A DNA stretch of 64,000 bases from Candidatus Nitrotoga sp. HW29 (GCF_924101635.2 NZ_CAKMAA020000062.1:24334-88333); one strand, 5' to 3'; numbered from the stretch's first letter, positions 48,398 to 58,082 are shown. Notes: generated by a model not told the origin, from the letters alone. Translations and numbers: made by a program.

Positions 48398-48788
48398 GTC
48401 ATGCTCCTAAAATAAATTCGTATCCAGCTCTGGCTCTATACAGAAACCAATAACAACGTTTTATTATATTTAATTTTAATCAATAGTGCCCGATTTGCAA
48501 GGTGGTTCTGGCAGCCTTTCAAAACCTCTTCACGCATATCTCAACGAGTTTATTTTTTCTCCATACAGGCACTTCCACAATTAACATATGAACCCCTGCA
48601 AATAGTACCCTTGAGTGAAAGATGGATAAACATGTAATAAAATTACACACAAAATAAATATGCAAGCACTTCACATCTTGCCTTTTTTTAGTTACGATGC
48701 ATACTTAAGTCCGGTAACGCATCTTCAACTCAACTTCACATTAATTAAACTTCTTCCATAACTTAATAATTATAAAGCGATATCGATC
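48398..48788. other. Divergent region before trxA
   Basis: 391 AT-rich bases between the DUF1566 gene and trxA. It must hold the trxA promoter, but I could not pick one with confidence. No gene, repeat copy or structured RNA was recognised. Confidence 0.5.
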
Positions 48789-49115
48789 ATGAGTGAGCAC
48801 ATCCATTATGTTACTGATCCAACCTTTTCTGCCGATGTGCTGCAAGCACCATTACCGGTACTGGTAGACTATTGGGCAGAATGGTGCGGCCCATGCCGCA
48901 GTATCGCTCCAATTTTGGAAGAGATTGCCAAGGAATATGCCGGGCGCATCACCATAGCCAAAATGAATGTAGATGAGAACCAACAAACTCCGCAGAAATA
49001 TGGTGTCCGTGGTATTCCCACGCTCATGCTGTTCAAAAACGGAAATATTGAAGCAACTAAAGTCGGCGCTTTATCTAAATCGCAGCTCACCGCATTTATT
49101 GACAGCCATATCTAA
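48789..49115 (+). CDS. trxA: Thioredoxin 1
   Basis: General cytoplasmic disulfide reductase. 108 aa, the E. coli TrxA size. The active site is [13 protein letters not shown] (residues 32-44), the buried Asp is DYWAEWCG, and the cis-proline [11 protein letters not shown] is at about 76-86. It supplies electrons to DsbD, ribonucleotide reductase and others. trxA-rho adjacency is common in beta- and gammaproteobacteria. Confidence 0.97.
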   Translation: MSEHIHYVTDPTFSADVLQAPLPVLVDYWAEWCGPCRSIAPILEEIAKEYAGRITIAKMNVDENQQTPQKYGVRGIPTLMLFKNGNIEATKVGALSKSQLTAFIDSHI

Positions 49116-49284
49116 ATCATTTAGAATTACTCAGTAATATCTCTAAAATCTCGTTAGATCCTTTCCGCACCATACTCAAAACCTGATACTCAAAACAGTT
49201 CATGTACGCGGCATCCCAGCGCAAACCGTAACACCTCCCTAAGCAGGCTCCATAAACTTCGTAATATCACCCACCCATCCCTAT

Positions 49285-50541
49285 ATGCATTTATCTGACC
49301 TCAAAACCAAACACATCACCGAACTGGTAGGCATCGCAACGACTAACCAGATCGACAATGCCAACCGTATGCGCAAGCAAGACCTGATTTTTGCTTTACT
49401 TAAAAATCAAGCAAAAAAGGGCGAGAGCATTTTCGGCGAAGGTACACTGGAAGTATTACCCGACGGATTTGGCTTTCTGCGCTCGCCGGACATTTCTTAC
49501 TTGGCAGGACCGGATGATATCTACGTCAGCCCCAGTCAGATCCGTCGTTTTAATCTGCATACCGGAGATTCGATCGAGGGTGAGATTCGTACCCCCAAAG
49601 AAGGGGAACGTTACGTCGCCTTAGTAAAGGTAGACAGGGTTAATTCCGAGGCTCCGGAAAATACGAAGAACAAGATACTGTTCGAAAACTTAACACCGCT
49701 GTTCCCAACTAAGCAAATGGCACTGGAGCGAGACATCCGCGCCGAAGAGAACGTTACGGGTCGCATCATTGATATCGTCGCTCCCATTGGTAAAGGTCAA
49801 CGCGGGTTGCTGGTAGCCTCGCCAAAATCTGGCAAGACCGTGATGTTGCAGCATATCGCCCATTCCATCGCGGCAAACAACCCTGATGCACATCTGATTG
49901 TTCTGCTGATCGACGAACGTCCCGAAGAAGTCACCGAAATGAGTCGCAGCGTACGCGGTGAAGTGGTCGCATCTACCTTTGACGAGCCTGCCACACGCCA
50001 CGTTCAGGTCGCCGAAATGGTGCTGGAAAAAGCCAAGCGCCTAGTTGAACATAAAAAAGATGTGGTCATCTTACTGGATTCCATTACTCGGCTGGCGCGT
50101 GCATACAACACCGTTGTGCCGTCTTCCGGCAAAGTGCTTACTGGCGGCGTTGATGCTAACGCGCTGCAGCGTCCCAAACGTTTTTTCGGAGCGGCCCGCA
50201 ACATTGAAGAAGGCGGCTCTCTTACCATTATCGCCACGGCGCTAGTGGATACCGGTTCCCGCATGGATGATGTGATTTACGAAGAATTCAAGGGCACCGG
50301 CAATATGGAAATTCATCTTGACCGACGCATGGCAGAGAAACGCATCTATCCGGCCATTAACATCAATCGTTCCGGTACACGCAGGGAAGAGTTGCTGATT
50401 AAATCGGATCTTTTGCCCAAAATTTGGGTACTGCGTAAATTACTCTATCCAATGGACGAATTGGAATCAATGGAATTTCTACTGGATAAAATTAAAGCGA
50501 CTAAGAACAATGCTGATTTTTTTGATTCGATGCGCCGCTAA
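49285..50541 (+). CDS. rho: Transcription termination factor Rho
   Basis: Hexameric RNA-dependent ATPase that terminates transcription. 418 aa, E. coli size. Visible are the Rho-N three-helix part (residues 1-47), the CSD RNA-binding fold [29 protein letters not shown] (broken: [14 protein letters not shown]), Walker [16 protein letters not shown], Walker [18 protein letters not shown], the Q and R loops ([12 protein letters not shown]) and a C-terminal DFFDSMRR. It follows trxA with a 169-bp leader, as in many proteobacteria where rho is autoregulated. Confidence 0.97.
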   Translation: MHLSDLKTKHITELVGIATTNQIDNANRMRKQDLIFALLKNQAKKGESIFGEGTLEVLPDGFGFLRSPDISYLAGPDDIYVSPSQIRRFNLHTGDSIEGEIRTPKEGERYVALVKVDRVNSEAPENTKNKILFENLTPLFPTKQMALERDIRAEENVTGRIIDIVAPIGKGQRGLLVASPKSGKTVMLQHIAHSIAANNPDAHLIVLLIDERPEEVTEMSRSVRGEVVASTFDEPATRHVQVAEMVLEKAKRLVEHKKDVVILLDSITRLARAYNTVVPSSGKVLTGGVDANALQRPKRFFGAARNIEEGGSLTIIATALVDTGSRMDDVIYEEFKGTGNMEIHLDRRMAEKRIYPAININRSGTRREELLIKSDLLPKIWVLRKLLYPMDELESMEFLLDKIKATKNNADFFDSMRR

Positions 50542-50591
50542 TATTTCAGAAGCTTAATCCAACAATTAAATAGCCCTCTTGCGGCCCGGCA

Positions 50592-50623
50592 TAATCGAGA
50601 GGCCCAAACAAGGGCCTCGATTA
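50592..50623 (+). terminator. Hairpin after rho
   Basis: TAATCGAGAGGCCC (50592-50605) pairs with GGGCCTCGATTA (50612-50623) apart from a small bulge, with a 6-nt loop. It lies 51 bp past the rho stop and 60 bp past the convergent AAA ATPase gene's end. No U-tract follows on the plus strand. Confidence 0.5.
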
Positions 50624-50683
50624 ACTAATCTTGCAGAAATGCTTACTTCCTCATAACTACTACTAAGTTAGCTTGAAATCCGA

Positions 50684-51919
50684 TTAACGTTCTTCAGGCC
50701 TACTGAAAATTCTCTCCTTGGGCCGGGGGAAATTTTCTTTTACTTCTACGCTATCGGATAAATTGCAGCCTTTACGCAGATTATCTTCTTCTTTTTCTAA
50801 TGCAAAAGTAGCCATCATTTTTGATGAATGGGTAGCTAAAATAATTGTCAATCCAGGAAATTGTTCCTGTGCCATTTTTTTAAGCCGAGACAGAAGTCTT
50901 TGTTGCCAATCTTCGTGTAAATGTGCTTCAGGTTCGTCAATCAACAGAATGGTGTTACGTGTCATATATGCACCAAAGCGAACAAACAATTGCACCAGGC
51001 TTTTTTCCCCGTTACTGAGCGTATCGAGTCGATGCAGCTTTTCATTGCGCACAACTTCAACCTCGTGCGGATCTTTGCGAACATCCTTGATTACAGTACA
51101 AGTACCGGTAAAAACTCGCTCATTCACTAATTTTACCGCGCGATCAAATCGTCCGTCATCTAGCCACTTCAGCCAAACCAGCAGATTGTCGAGCGAGTCA
51201 CGCCAATCGCCACTTTCTGCACCAAAAGAATAAGAAGGAGCGTAATTCCAGTTCATAGGAGGAACAATAGCGCGATGTTGATCTGGATTAACCGGCACTA
51301 TATTACGATAGGCTGAGAAATAAATGACTGTGGGCCAATCCAATATACTTTCTTCAAAGCCACCAATTTTCTCACCCGTGGCAGCATCGATACCCGAAAT
51401 AAAATTTGTAACCCATTTATCATGTAGGCCGATTGTCGACCATATTTCTACTTCATCGCGGCAGAAACCAAAACGATGCCACTGTTGCGCACTCACTTTA
51501 CTCAGCGCTTCTTCATCCCATTGACGCAAGCTATTTGTCGCCTCCAACTGACCAGCAAGCAGGGATAACACTGCAACCCGTTCATGACCATCTTCATTGT
51601 AGTGAATACGAAAATCCAATTGCGCCCGCCCCGGGCCACGGTCCAGATTTTCCAAATTAAAAGGTGAATCAAAGCGGCGATTATGAGCTGAAGCTAAATC
51701 CTGAGGCTTGGTAAAACCTGTCATTCCCATTAAGGCTGCGATCAATTCTAATATCGCTGTCTTGCCTCGGCCATTTTTGGAATGGAGCATAAAGAAATTG
51801 CAAGACTCGCCATTATTATCGGTGAAGTTTATTTCTTCCGGTTGTGTCTGGAATGGGCCCATGCGGTCTATTGTCAGTCGCAACGGCGTAAATTCATATA
51901 TCTGGAAGTTATCCATCAT
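50684..51919 (-). CDS. Stand-alone AAA (SMC/ABC-like) ATPase
   Basis: 411 aa soluble ATPase with an ABC-type head: Walker A HSKNGRGKTAILELI (about residues 46-60), signature TLSNGEKSLVQLFV (about 300-313), Walker B TILLIDEPEAHLHEDW and a switch histidine LATHSSKMMA. A short hinge-like middle (residues 95-290) replaces a long coiled coil, so this is a RecF/OLD-ATPase-like AAA_21/23 protein without the TOPRIM nuclease half. Relatives occur in anti-phage systems and as DNA-repair ATPases, but no partner gene is nearby. AAGGAGA precedes ATG 51919. Confidence 0.82.
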   Translation of the reverse strand: MMDNFQIYEFTPLRLTIDRMGPFQTQPEEINFTDNNGESCNFFMLHSKNGRGKTAILELIAALMGMTGFTKPQDLASAHNRRFDSPFNLENLDRGPGRAQLDFRIHYNEDGHERVAVLSLLAGQLEATNSLRQWDEEALSKVSAQQWHRFGFCRDEVEIWSTIGLHDKWVTNFISGIDAATGEKIGGFEESILDWPTVIYFSAYRNIVPVNPDQHRAIVPPMNWNYAPSYSFGAESGDWRDSLDNLLVWLKWLDDGRFDRAVKLVNERVFTGTCTVIKDVRKDPHEVEVVRNEKLHRLDTLSNGEKSLVQLFVRFGAYMTRNTILLIDEPEAHLHEDWQQRLLSRLKKMAQEQFPGLTIILATHSSKMMATFALEKEEDNLRKGCNLSDSVEVKENFPRPKERIFSRPEER

Positions 51920-52091
51920 TGCTTCTCCTTGTGGCGATGGCCGTGGGCCTGCACGATGTTGTAATTATTCAGCAAGAAGCCATGCGCACGAGCTGTTGGT
52001 TGACCCAAGAGCCGCCAGCATTCGCCCGTTCACGGCAAGCTTTCCGTACCGGACTCATGGAAAAACGGAAATTATTTTAGACTAAAGAAGA

Positions 52092-52334
52092 ATGTCCAGT
52101 CAAGACAACATCAATTCGACGTTCCCTTTATATAAGTTATATTTGCCAGTAAATAAAGACCCGTCGATTAGCCTAAGCATACAGTTATTCGACGGCCATA
52201 CTTATCACTATGTCTTGCATAACAATCGATCACGACTACCTGTTCAGACTCAAAATCCGTTAAATCGCCAACCCTGTAAAATCAAACTCCGTTGGACAAC
52301 ACTGCTGCTAGGCATTGCACAGAATTCTAATTAA
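52092..52334 (+). CDS. Doubtful hypothetical protein, 80 aa
   Basis: The ATG at 52092 follows a purine run (AAAGAAG). The 80 residues (MSSQDNINSTFPLYKLYLP, FDGHTYHYVLHNNRS, KIKLRWTTLLLGIAQNSN) show no family or motif that I recognise. It ends just where the regulator's repeats begin. It could be a small gene or a chance frame. Confidence 0.25.
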   Translation: MSSQDNINSTFPLYKLYLPVNKDPSISLSIQLFDGHTYHYVLHNNRSRLPVQTQNPLNRQPCKIKLRWTTLLLGIAQNSN

Positions 52335-52363
52335 AATGTTACACTTCACTAATTAAAATGTAC
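52328..52363 (+). promoter_or_regulatory. Direct repeats before the nsrR-like gene
   Basis: TAATTAAAATGT occurs at 52328-52339 and again at 52350-52361, a 22-bp period equal to about two helical turns. They lie 19-54 bp before the start codon. The layout fits an operator for the encoded Rrf2 protein or another regulator acting on one DNA face. Confidence 0.45.
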
Positions 52364-52381
52364 TTTTAAGCATAATCACAA

Positions 52382-52804
52382 ATGCAATTTACCCACTTTA
52401 CCGATTATTCGTTACGCACTTTAATTTATTTGGGCGCACAGCAAAACATGCTGGCTACGATCAGCGAGGTTGCTGCAAAATATAGTATTTCGCAAAGCCA
52501 TTTAACGAAAGTTGTACATCAACTGGCCAACCGCGGCTATATTCAAACAACACGCGGCAAAGGCGGCGGCATGCGCCTGGCTCGCTTACCGCAGTTGATC
52601 AACATTGGGGATGTAGTACGCGACATGGAAGAAAATATCAATTTGGTTGAGTGTTTCAATGCAAAAAACCAAAGCTGTCCCTTGCTGCCCGCATGTATTC
52701 TCAAATCAGTGCTCCTAGAGGCGCGTAAAAATTTCTTTAATACTTTGGATCGCTACACTCTGGCAGATTTGTTGACTAATCAATCATTTCTGAAAAAAAC
52801 TTGA
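52382..52804 (+). CDS. nsrR: Rrf2-family regulator, NsrR-type
   Basis: 140 aa winged-helix Rrf2 protein. The HTH is DYSLRTLIYLGAQQNMLATISEVAAKYSISQSHLTKVVHQLANRGYIQTTRGKGGGMRLAR (broken: SISQSHLTKVV recognition helix; GYIQTTRGKGGG wing). Three cysteines in ECFNAKNQSCPLLPACIL match the Fe-S ligand cluster of NsrR, the nitric-oxide sensor, better than the IscR pattern. It would derepress NO-detoxification genes when its cluster is nitrosylated. No hmp, nor or ytfE target is in the window. The next gene is convergent, so control of it is not implied. Confidence 0.82.
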   Translation: MQFTHFTDYSLRTLIYLGAQQNMLATISEVAAKYSISQSHLTKVVHQLANRGYIQTTRGKGGGMRLARLPQLINIGDVVRDMEENINLVECFNAKNQSCPLLPACILKSVLLEARKNFFNTLDRYTLADLLTNQSFLKKT

Positions 52805-52906
52805 ACGCCTGAAAAGCACACATTAATACCAAATTTTTTTGTTGACGCCTAATCACTCTATGTTTTAAGACAGCACTGTTGCTTTATACAACTGCAGCTC
52901 ATGAAG

Positions 52907-54163
52907 TTAACTAGTAGGCAAATTTGGTAACGCAATTTTATTGTCAGTGCTGAACAGATAATCCTTAAAAACATGCTCGGCTGTTAGTATCTGATAAGTC
53001 CCATCCGATAAGCGGTGCGTAGTATCTTTAAGGCGGTAGGTGTTATGTCCGCAAGTCCAGCAATCAAAATTGCGCATAGCGGTGCATAAGCAGGTTTTAT
53101 CCATAACGGAGACTTTCTTAGCATTTGGATGAGCCGCCACCTCGGCATTGTAGGCCGTGATGTAAGCACAATTACCATTGCCGTCCAGCAAGTAACCGTA
53201 GGCTTCGCAATTAGGACGAATACCTGCACCGATGGCAGGACTTTTTTTCAACATACGCATGGGATAACCAGTAGGCGAAATCATGTTTACCTCAATGTCT
53301 TCCTCGTTGGCCTTAAAATACTCTTGTACTATTTTTTCCGGCAAACCGCACTCACGGGTTGCCGTAAAGCGTGTTGCCACTTGCACCGCCGCCGCACCCA
53401 TTTCCAGATACGACACTGCATCACTGCCGGTAAAAATGCCGCCGGCCGGGATGATAGGGATGTTCAATTTTTCAGCTTGCAAGTACTGATAAATTTCCCT
53501 GCAAATTTCTTGCAGATCGTATTTCATCCAGTCCAAACCGAAACCCAAGTGACCACCGGCTAGTGGTCCTTCTATAACGATATAATCCGGCAGGCGGTTA
53601 AGTTTGGCATTTTTACGCAAGAAAATTTGCAGCGCACGCAGAGAAGAGACAATAATACCGAGCTTGGCATCGCGAAAACGTGGATGATCTTCCATCAACG
53701 CGAACGAGCCCAGATGCAATCCAGCACTTAAAGTAATTCCATCTATACCGGCAGAGAGCGCTCCATGCAATCGTACCCGCAACGTTTCACGCGGGGCATT
53801 CATAGTAAGCTTTTCCATACAATTAACGAAAATCATACCGGGACCACGCTTGGATTCCATGGCCCTGCTCAGGTGCAAGCGCGTCGACTCTGCAATCTGC
53901 CCAAGATCAAATTGCACCGTAGACTTATCAGTATTGGCAACGTTATATTTATACTGCTGGAGCTTTGATTTAACAAAATTCGTATTTAAAAGCCGGTCCG
54001 TTACAGTCGGCAACATGGCATCGGAAAGATGTCCAATGCCACCAAGACGCGCAACTTCCAGCGCCAGCTCGGCCGTGGAAATGTCAACCCCCATTCCACC
54101 GATCATGATAGGCACTAACTCCTGCTTGCCAAATTTCAAACGAAAATCATTAACACACTTCAT
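52907..54163 (-). CDS. Nitronate-monooxygenase-like FMN oxidoreductase with C-terminal Cys cluster
   Basis: 418 aa TIM-barrel flavoprotein of the NMO/2-nitropropane dioxygenase family. Visible are PIMIGGMGVDIS (about residues 17-28), the VARLGGIGHLS loop, VIEGPLAGGHLGFG, PIIPAGGIFTGSDAVSYLEMGAAAVQVATRF (FMN phosphate site; broken: PAGGIFTG, GAAAVQVATRF) and SPTGYPMRML. Its tail is unusual: CLCTAMRNFDCWTCG plus two earlier Cys. I start at MKCVNDF (ATG 54163), which has AAGGA at proper spacing. An ATG at 54169 lies within that site. The substrate is unknown. Confidence 0.85.
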   Translation of the reverse strand: MKCVNDFRLKFGKQELVPIMIGGMGVDISTAELALEVARLGGIGHLSDAMLPTVTDRLLNTNFVKSKLQQYKYNVANTDKSTVQFDLGQIAESTRLHLSRAMESKRGPGMIFVNCMEKLTMNAPRETLRVRLHGALSAGIDGITLSAGLHLGSFALMEDHPRFRDAKLGIIVSSLRALQIFLRKNAKLNRLPDYIVIEGPLAGGHLGFGLDWMKYDLQEICREIYQYLQAEKLNIPIIPAGGIFTGSDAVSYLEMGAAAVQVATRFTATRECGLPEKIVQEYFKANEEDIEVNMISPTGYPMRMLKKSPAIGAGIRPNCEAYGYLLDGNGNCAYITAYNAEVAAHPNAKKVSVMDKTCLCTAMRNFDCWTCGHNTYRLKDTTHRLSDGTYQILTAEHVFKDYLFSTDNKIALPNLPTS

Positions 54164-54456
54164 TGCCATCCTTCAATTAAAGACGTTATATTAGCCGGAT
54201 AATAGCCAGATAACCTCCCGCATAATACCCAAATATTTGTAAAAAACTATTTGGGCACTCATATCTAACAAGTATTTCGAAAACGTACGTTGGTCAATGC
54301 TGTCAGAACATAATTTTTAACCACAACAGATTTACTAGAGGCAACGCAAGCTAATTTGCGTTTATTAACGTGAAAACTTTGAATAAATCGGAATGAAAAC
54401 AGGCACGTTTAGCAAAAACTATTTACGCCCACTTAAAAAATCGGTTTTCCACAGCC

Positions 54457-55470
54457 TCAAATATGCATATGGACAAGCGCTTCCAGCTTATTTTTCGCCA
54501 CGCCGCTGGCGATAACTTCCTTGGCCTTTTTTACACCTTCTTGTAACGTTGAAGTCAGTCCCGCCACATAAATAGCTGCACCTGCGTTAAGCTGCACGAT
54601 ATCACGCGCGGGACCATGCTGATTATCCAGCACCGACAACAAGACTGTGCGCGCTTCATCAGCATCGGCAACACGTATGCTATCCAACGGTGCTGCGTGT
54701 AAGCCGAAGTCTTGCGGCTGCACCAAATATTCAAGTACTGTACCGTTCTTCAATTCTGCAATATACGTTGGTCCGCTGATAGAAATTTCATCCATACCAT
54801 CTGCACCATGCACCACCAACACGTGCTGACTTCCTAACTGCTGTAATACATGCGCCAATTTAACCGTCAAATCCCGCTGAAATACGCCCATTACCTGATT
54901 CTGTGCGCCCGCCGGGTTCGTAAGCGGGCCCAGCAGGTTGAACAGCGTGCGCACGCCAAGTTCTCGCCGCACTGGTGCGGCGTATTTCATCGCGCTGTGA
55001 TGATTGGGCGCAAACATAAAACCCACACCCAGTTCCTGCACACAATGCGCCACTTGCTGCGGCGTAAGGTTGACTTTAACACCAAGTTTTTCCAGGATAT
55101 CGGCGCTACCACAGGTACTGGAAACTGAACGCCCACCATGCTTGGCTACACGCGCTCCAGCTGCCGCCGCGACTAACGCGCTAGCAGTAGAAATATTAAA
55201 GGTCTGCGCACCATCACCACCCGTACCGCAGGTATCAACCAGATGTCTATCATCCTGCACCGTCACTTTGCTCGACAGATCGCGCATTACCTGCGCTGCC
55301 GCCGCAATTTCAGTGACCGTCTCTCCCTTCATATGTAACGCGACCAAAACCGCTGCGATTTGGGCAGGAGTAAGCTGCCCACCCATAATGTTCCGCATCA
55401 ATTCATACATGTCATCATGCGGCAAGTCCTCGCGATTAAGCAGGCGATTAAGCAAGCTGGCATAGGTCAT
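54457..55470 (-). CDS. trpD: Anthranilate phosphoribosyltransferase
   Basis: Joins anthranilate to PRPP in tryptophan synthesis. 337 aa. Visible are the PRPP motif [18 protein letters not shown] (about residues 80-97), [22 protein letters not shown] (with the usual GNRS replaced by GGRS) and [23 protein letters not shown]. It overlaps trpG by 4 bp. No trpC follows: the next 293 bp are non-coding and then comes the NMO-like gene. Confidence 0.95.
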   Translation of the reverse strand: MTYASLLNRLLNREDLPHDDMYELMRNIMGGQLTPAQIAAVLVALHMKGETVTEIAAAAQVMRDLSSKVTVQDDRHLVDTCGTGGDGAQTFNISTASALVAAAAGARVAKHGGRSVSSTCGSADILEKLGVKVNLTPQQVAHCVQELGVGFMFAPNHHSAMKYAAPVRRELGVRTLFNLLGPLTNPAGAQNQVMGVFQRDLTVKLAHVLQQLGSQHVLVVHGADGMDEISISGPTYIAELKNGTVLEYLVQPQDFGLHAAPLDSIRVADADEARTVLLSVLDNQHGPARDIVQLNAGAAIYVAGLTSTLQEGVKKAKEVIASGVAKNKLEALVHMHI

Positions 55471-56039
55471 TCGCGTTCACCATGCAAAAAATTAGCAAGT
55501 AGCTCGTGACCATATTCAGTGAGAATGGATTCCGGATGAAATTGCACCCCTTCTATCGCCATCGTTCTGTGCCGTACTCCCATGATTTCGCCATCTTCAG
55601 TCCATGCGGTAATTTCCAGGCAGTCGGGCAGCGTGGCACGTTCAATCACCAGCGAATGGTAGCGTGTAGCGATAAATGGGTTAGGCAGGCCGTAAAAAAC
55701 ACTATTGTTATTGTGAAAAATGGCCGAGGTTTTGCCGTGCATTAACTGTTTGGCATGAATAATCTTTCCACCGAATGATTGACCAATGCTCTGATGGCCT
55801 AGGCACACCCCAAGAATGGGGATGCGCCCAGCAAAGCGCTGAATGGTGGCGACTGAAATTCCAGCTTCATTGGGCGTGCACGGCCCCGGTGAAATTACGA
55901 TACATTGCGGTTGTAGTATCTCAATTTGTTCCAGTGAAATTTCATCATTGCGATGCACAACCACATCTACGCCTAGCTCAGCGAAATATTGAACCAAGTT
56001 ATAGGTGAAGGAATCGTAGTTGTCTATCATTAGCAACAT
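55467..56039 (-). CDS. trpG: Anthranilate synthase glutamine amidotransferase component
   Basis: Supplies ammonia from glutamine to TrpE, and in some bacteria also to PabB. 190 aa class I amidotransferase: [19 protein letters not shown] at the start, the oxyanion strand [13 protein letters not shown], nucleophile in [17 protein letters not shown] (Cys79-like) and the His/Glu pair in [14 protein letters not shown]. trpE is absent from the upstream side, where a CorC/HlyC-type gene lies. A 39-bp palindrome sits 16 bp before its ATG. Confidence 0.95.
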   Translation of the reverse strand: MLLMIDNYDSFTYNLVQYFAELGVDVVVHRNDEISLEQIEILQPQCIVISPGPCTPNEAGISVATIQRFAGRIPILGVCLGHQSIGQSFGGKIIHAKQLMHGKTSAIFHNNNSVFYGLPNPFIATRYHSLVIERATLPDCLEITAWTEDGEIMGVRHRTMAIEGVQFHPESILTEYGHELLANFLHGERE

Positions 56040-56054
56040 AAATATACCTAACTA

Positions 56055-56093
56055 TTTGATTATTATTACATTAATAATGTAATAATAATCAAA
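56055..56093. promoter_or_regulatory. 39-bp perfect AT-rich palindrome upstream of trpG
   Basis: The 19-bp arms 56055-56073 (TTTGATTATTATTACATTA) and 56075-56093 are exact reverse complements around a single base at 56074. It lies between the end of the CorC/HlyC-type gene and trpG, 16-54 bp before the trpG ATG on the minus strand. It could be a regulator-binding site, a cruciform or an mRNA hairpin. Confidence 0.8.
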
Positions 56094-56133
56094 ACTATAA
56101 AGCCTCATCATTAAAATCAACCTTTTAATCTAA

Positions 56134-57462
56134 TCATTCTGTCTGAAGAGGCGCTTCGCTAACACCCGCAATCTGAGTAGGTTCTGACAAACGGCTTGCG
56201 AGTACCTTGTCGATCCGTTTACCGTCCAGATCCACAACCTCCAGTCGCCATTGCTCCCACATCACGACGTCAGCGACTTTAGGTAGCCGCCCAAGCAACC
56301 ACATCACCATTCCGCTAAGTGTATGGTATCGACCCTTGTCTTCTTCAGGGACAGACTTCAACTCTAATTGATCTTTCAACTCGGGCACTGGGATCATCCC
56401 ATCCAATAACCACGAACCGTCTTCGCGCTGTACCGCCCAGCGATCCTCAATATCAGGTGGTCTGAATTCGCCAGTAACTGCCTCCAATACATCTTGCAGG
56501 GTGACCAAGCCCTGAACTTCACCATATTCATCTATGACAAAAACCATATGCGTATCTGATCCTTGGAATTGTGCCAGAAGTTCCAATCCAGTCAGCGATT
56601 CAGTCACAAAAACGCATTGATACAATTGTGCAGTCAGATCAGGGCGTCCGCCATTCAAGGTCTGATTAAACAGTTGCTTGACAGTCGCCACTCCAAGCAA
56701 ATCACCCAAGCCTCCTTGGCAAACCGGAAAGCGCGAATGATCTGATTCTGCCATGCGTAAAAGATTAACCTCAAGTGGCTGGCTTACATCCAAATATACG
56801 ATATCCGCTCGAGGAATCATAAGAGAACCAACTTGGCGTTCATCCAAGCGGAAAACATTGCGAACCATATCATGTTCGTGCCGCTCAATGATCCCGGCTT
56901 CGGAACCTTCCTCTAACATTGCATGAATTTCTTCTTCCGTTACACTTGGTTCCGCCTGCTGGCTCTTTCCCATCATTTTCAAAAGCGCATCAGTGGATAT
57001 CGACAGCAATCGCACGAACGGATGCGTAATTAATGCCAAGATATGTATCGGTCTTGCCACTAGGCGCGCAATTCCTTCCGGGTTAAATTGAGCAATGCGC
57101 TTAGGTACAAGCTCACCGATAACAATGGAGAGATAGGTGATTACCACGACTACCAAGGCGGTTGCACCTAGTTCGCTTGGGCGCTGATCAACGCCCAGTG
57201 TTTGCAGCCATGCTGCAAAGGGAGCAGCAAATACCGCCTCGCCGACGATACCATTTAGAATACCGATTGACGTGATTCCAATCTGGATAGCAGACAGAAA
57301 ACGGGTTGGATTCTCACCCAAACTCATCGCCACTTCTGCCGAGATATCGCCGTCTGCCGCTAGACGTGCAAGACGGACATGTCGAGCAGTCACGAGCGCT
57401 ATCTCCGACATGGCGAAGATGCCGTTCAGCAAAATCAGCGTTATCAGAAAGAGTATATCCAT
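56134..57462 (-). CDS. CorC/HlyC-family (DUF21-CBS) membrane protein
   Basis: 442 aa from ATG 57462. The N-terminal DUF21/CNNM transmembrane domain (about residues 1-200) contains MDILFLITLILLNGIFAMSEIALV and the ALVVVVITYLSIVIGELVPKRIAQ segment. Two CBS domains follow (about 215-340; MIPRADIVYLDVSQPLEVN, VFVIDEYGEVQGLVTLQDVLEAVTGE). A CorC_HlyC transporter-associated domain ends it (about 355-442). Relatives take part in magnesium/cobalt homeostasis; the old haemolysin name is not meant literally. A GTG at 57480 is an alternative start. Confidence 0.9.
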   Translation of the reverse strand: MDILFLITLILLNGIFAMSEIALVTARHVRLARLAADGDISAEVAMSLGENPTRFLSAIQIGITSIGILNGIVGEAVFAAPFAAWLQTLGVDQRPSELGATALVVVVITYLSIVIGELVPKRIAQFNPEGIARLVARPIHILALITHPFVRLLSISTDALLKMMGKSQQAEPSVTEEEIHAMLEEGSEAGIIERHEHDMVRNVFRLDERQVGSLMIPRADIVYLDVSQPLEVNLLRMAESDHSRFPVCQGGLGDLLGVATVKQLFNQTLNGGRPDLTAQLYQCVFVTESLTGLELLAQFQGSDTHMVFVIDEYGEVQGLVTLQDVLEAVTGEFRPPDIEDRWAVQREDGSWLLDGMIPVPELKDQLELKSVPEEDKGRYHTLSGMVMWLLGRLPKVADVVMWEQWRLEVVDLDGKRIDKVLASRLSEPTQIAGVSEAPLQTE

Positions 57463-58082
57463 GAGATTATTAGACAGCACGGTAGTGAGGAAATGAAATG
57501 CAAATAACGGGACAACTGCCTTTGCTGAGGCCTTGCCAAATGTGAGATAGACGGAAAAACAGTGCCCAAGTTATTGAGCTTGCCATCGTCTTGGGAGTAA
57601 TCAAAGATCGTAAAAAAAAATCCCCGTTACGTTTTTTTTCACACAACCCAAAAGCCGTGGTGATTCGTACAGAGAAAAGACAGAAGAGCAGATAACAAAA
57701 TAAGTTCTTTAATAAGGACTCCTCCCCCTTTATTATTCGTTTACTGATTTCAGTGGAATATATATATGCAAGTGAACAATCACTACTACTATTCATAGGA
57801 CGGCGTGAAACCCCGCTCCCCCTGTTTGTTATTTTAATGGTAGCCATCATAACAGACACCATAAAAATTTGTTATCAATTTGATTTGTATATTAATTAAT
57901 TGCATTAATAGCTCTTTTTTTCAAAAAAAGACATCTGTAATATTACTCTCAACTTTTTAGATAAGCGGTGAACCATTGTAACGATCAGCCACTACTAATT
58001 AACCCGCGGTAGATAATTCGTAATTTTAAAACTCTCACTTAAGCTCTATCAAGGCCGCAATTTTAAGCAATAATAATTAGCA
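57463..58082. other. Long AT-rich gap between the CorC/HlyC gene and apaH
   Basis: 620 bases. A 130-codon minus-strand frame exists at 57470-57862 but overlaps the CorC/HlyC start and has no recognisable family, so I leave it out. Runs of A and T near 57911-57935 form an 8-bp dyad (CTTTTTTT C AAAAAAAG). No RNA gene or repeat copy was seen. Confidence 0.45.

Larger units (their letters stand above)
51920..52381. other. Divergent region between the AAA ATPase and the nsrR-like gene
   Basis: 462 bases. On the minus strand a frame without a clear start (residues PTARAHGFLLNNYNIVQAH, ending in KEKQ) runs to a TGA that overlaps the ATPase start. On the plus strand 52092-52334 encodes an unknown 80-residue frame. 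The direct repeats at 52328-52363 lie just before the regulator gene. Confidence 0.45.

Noticed and set aside
57470..57862. 130-codon minus-strand frame before the CorC/HlyC-type gene
   Set aside because: It overlaps that gene's start, has no ribosome-binding site or family features, and its composition looks like translated AT-rich spacer.
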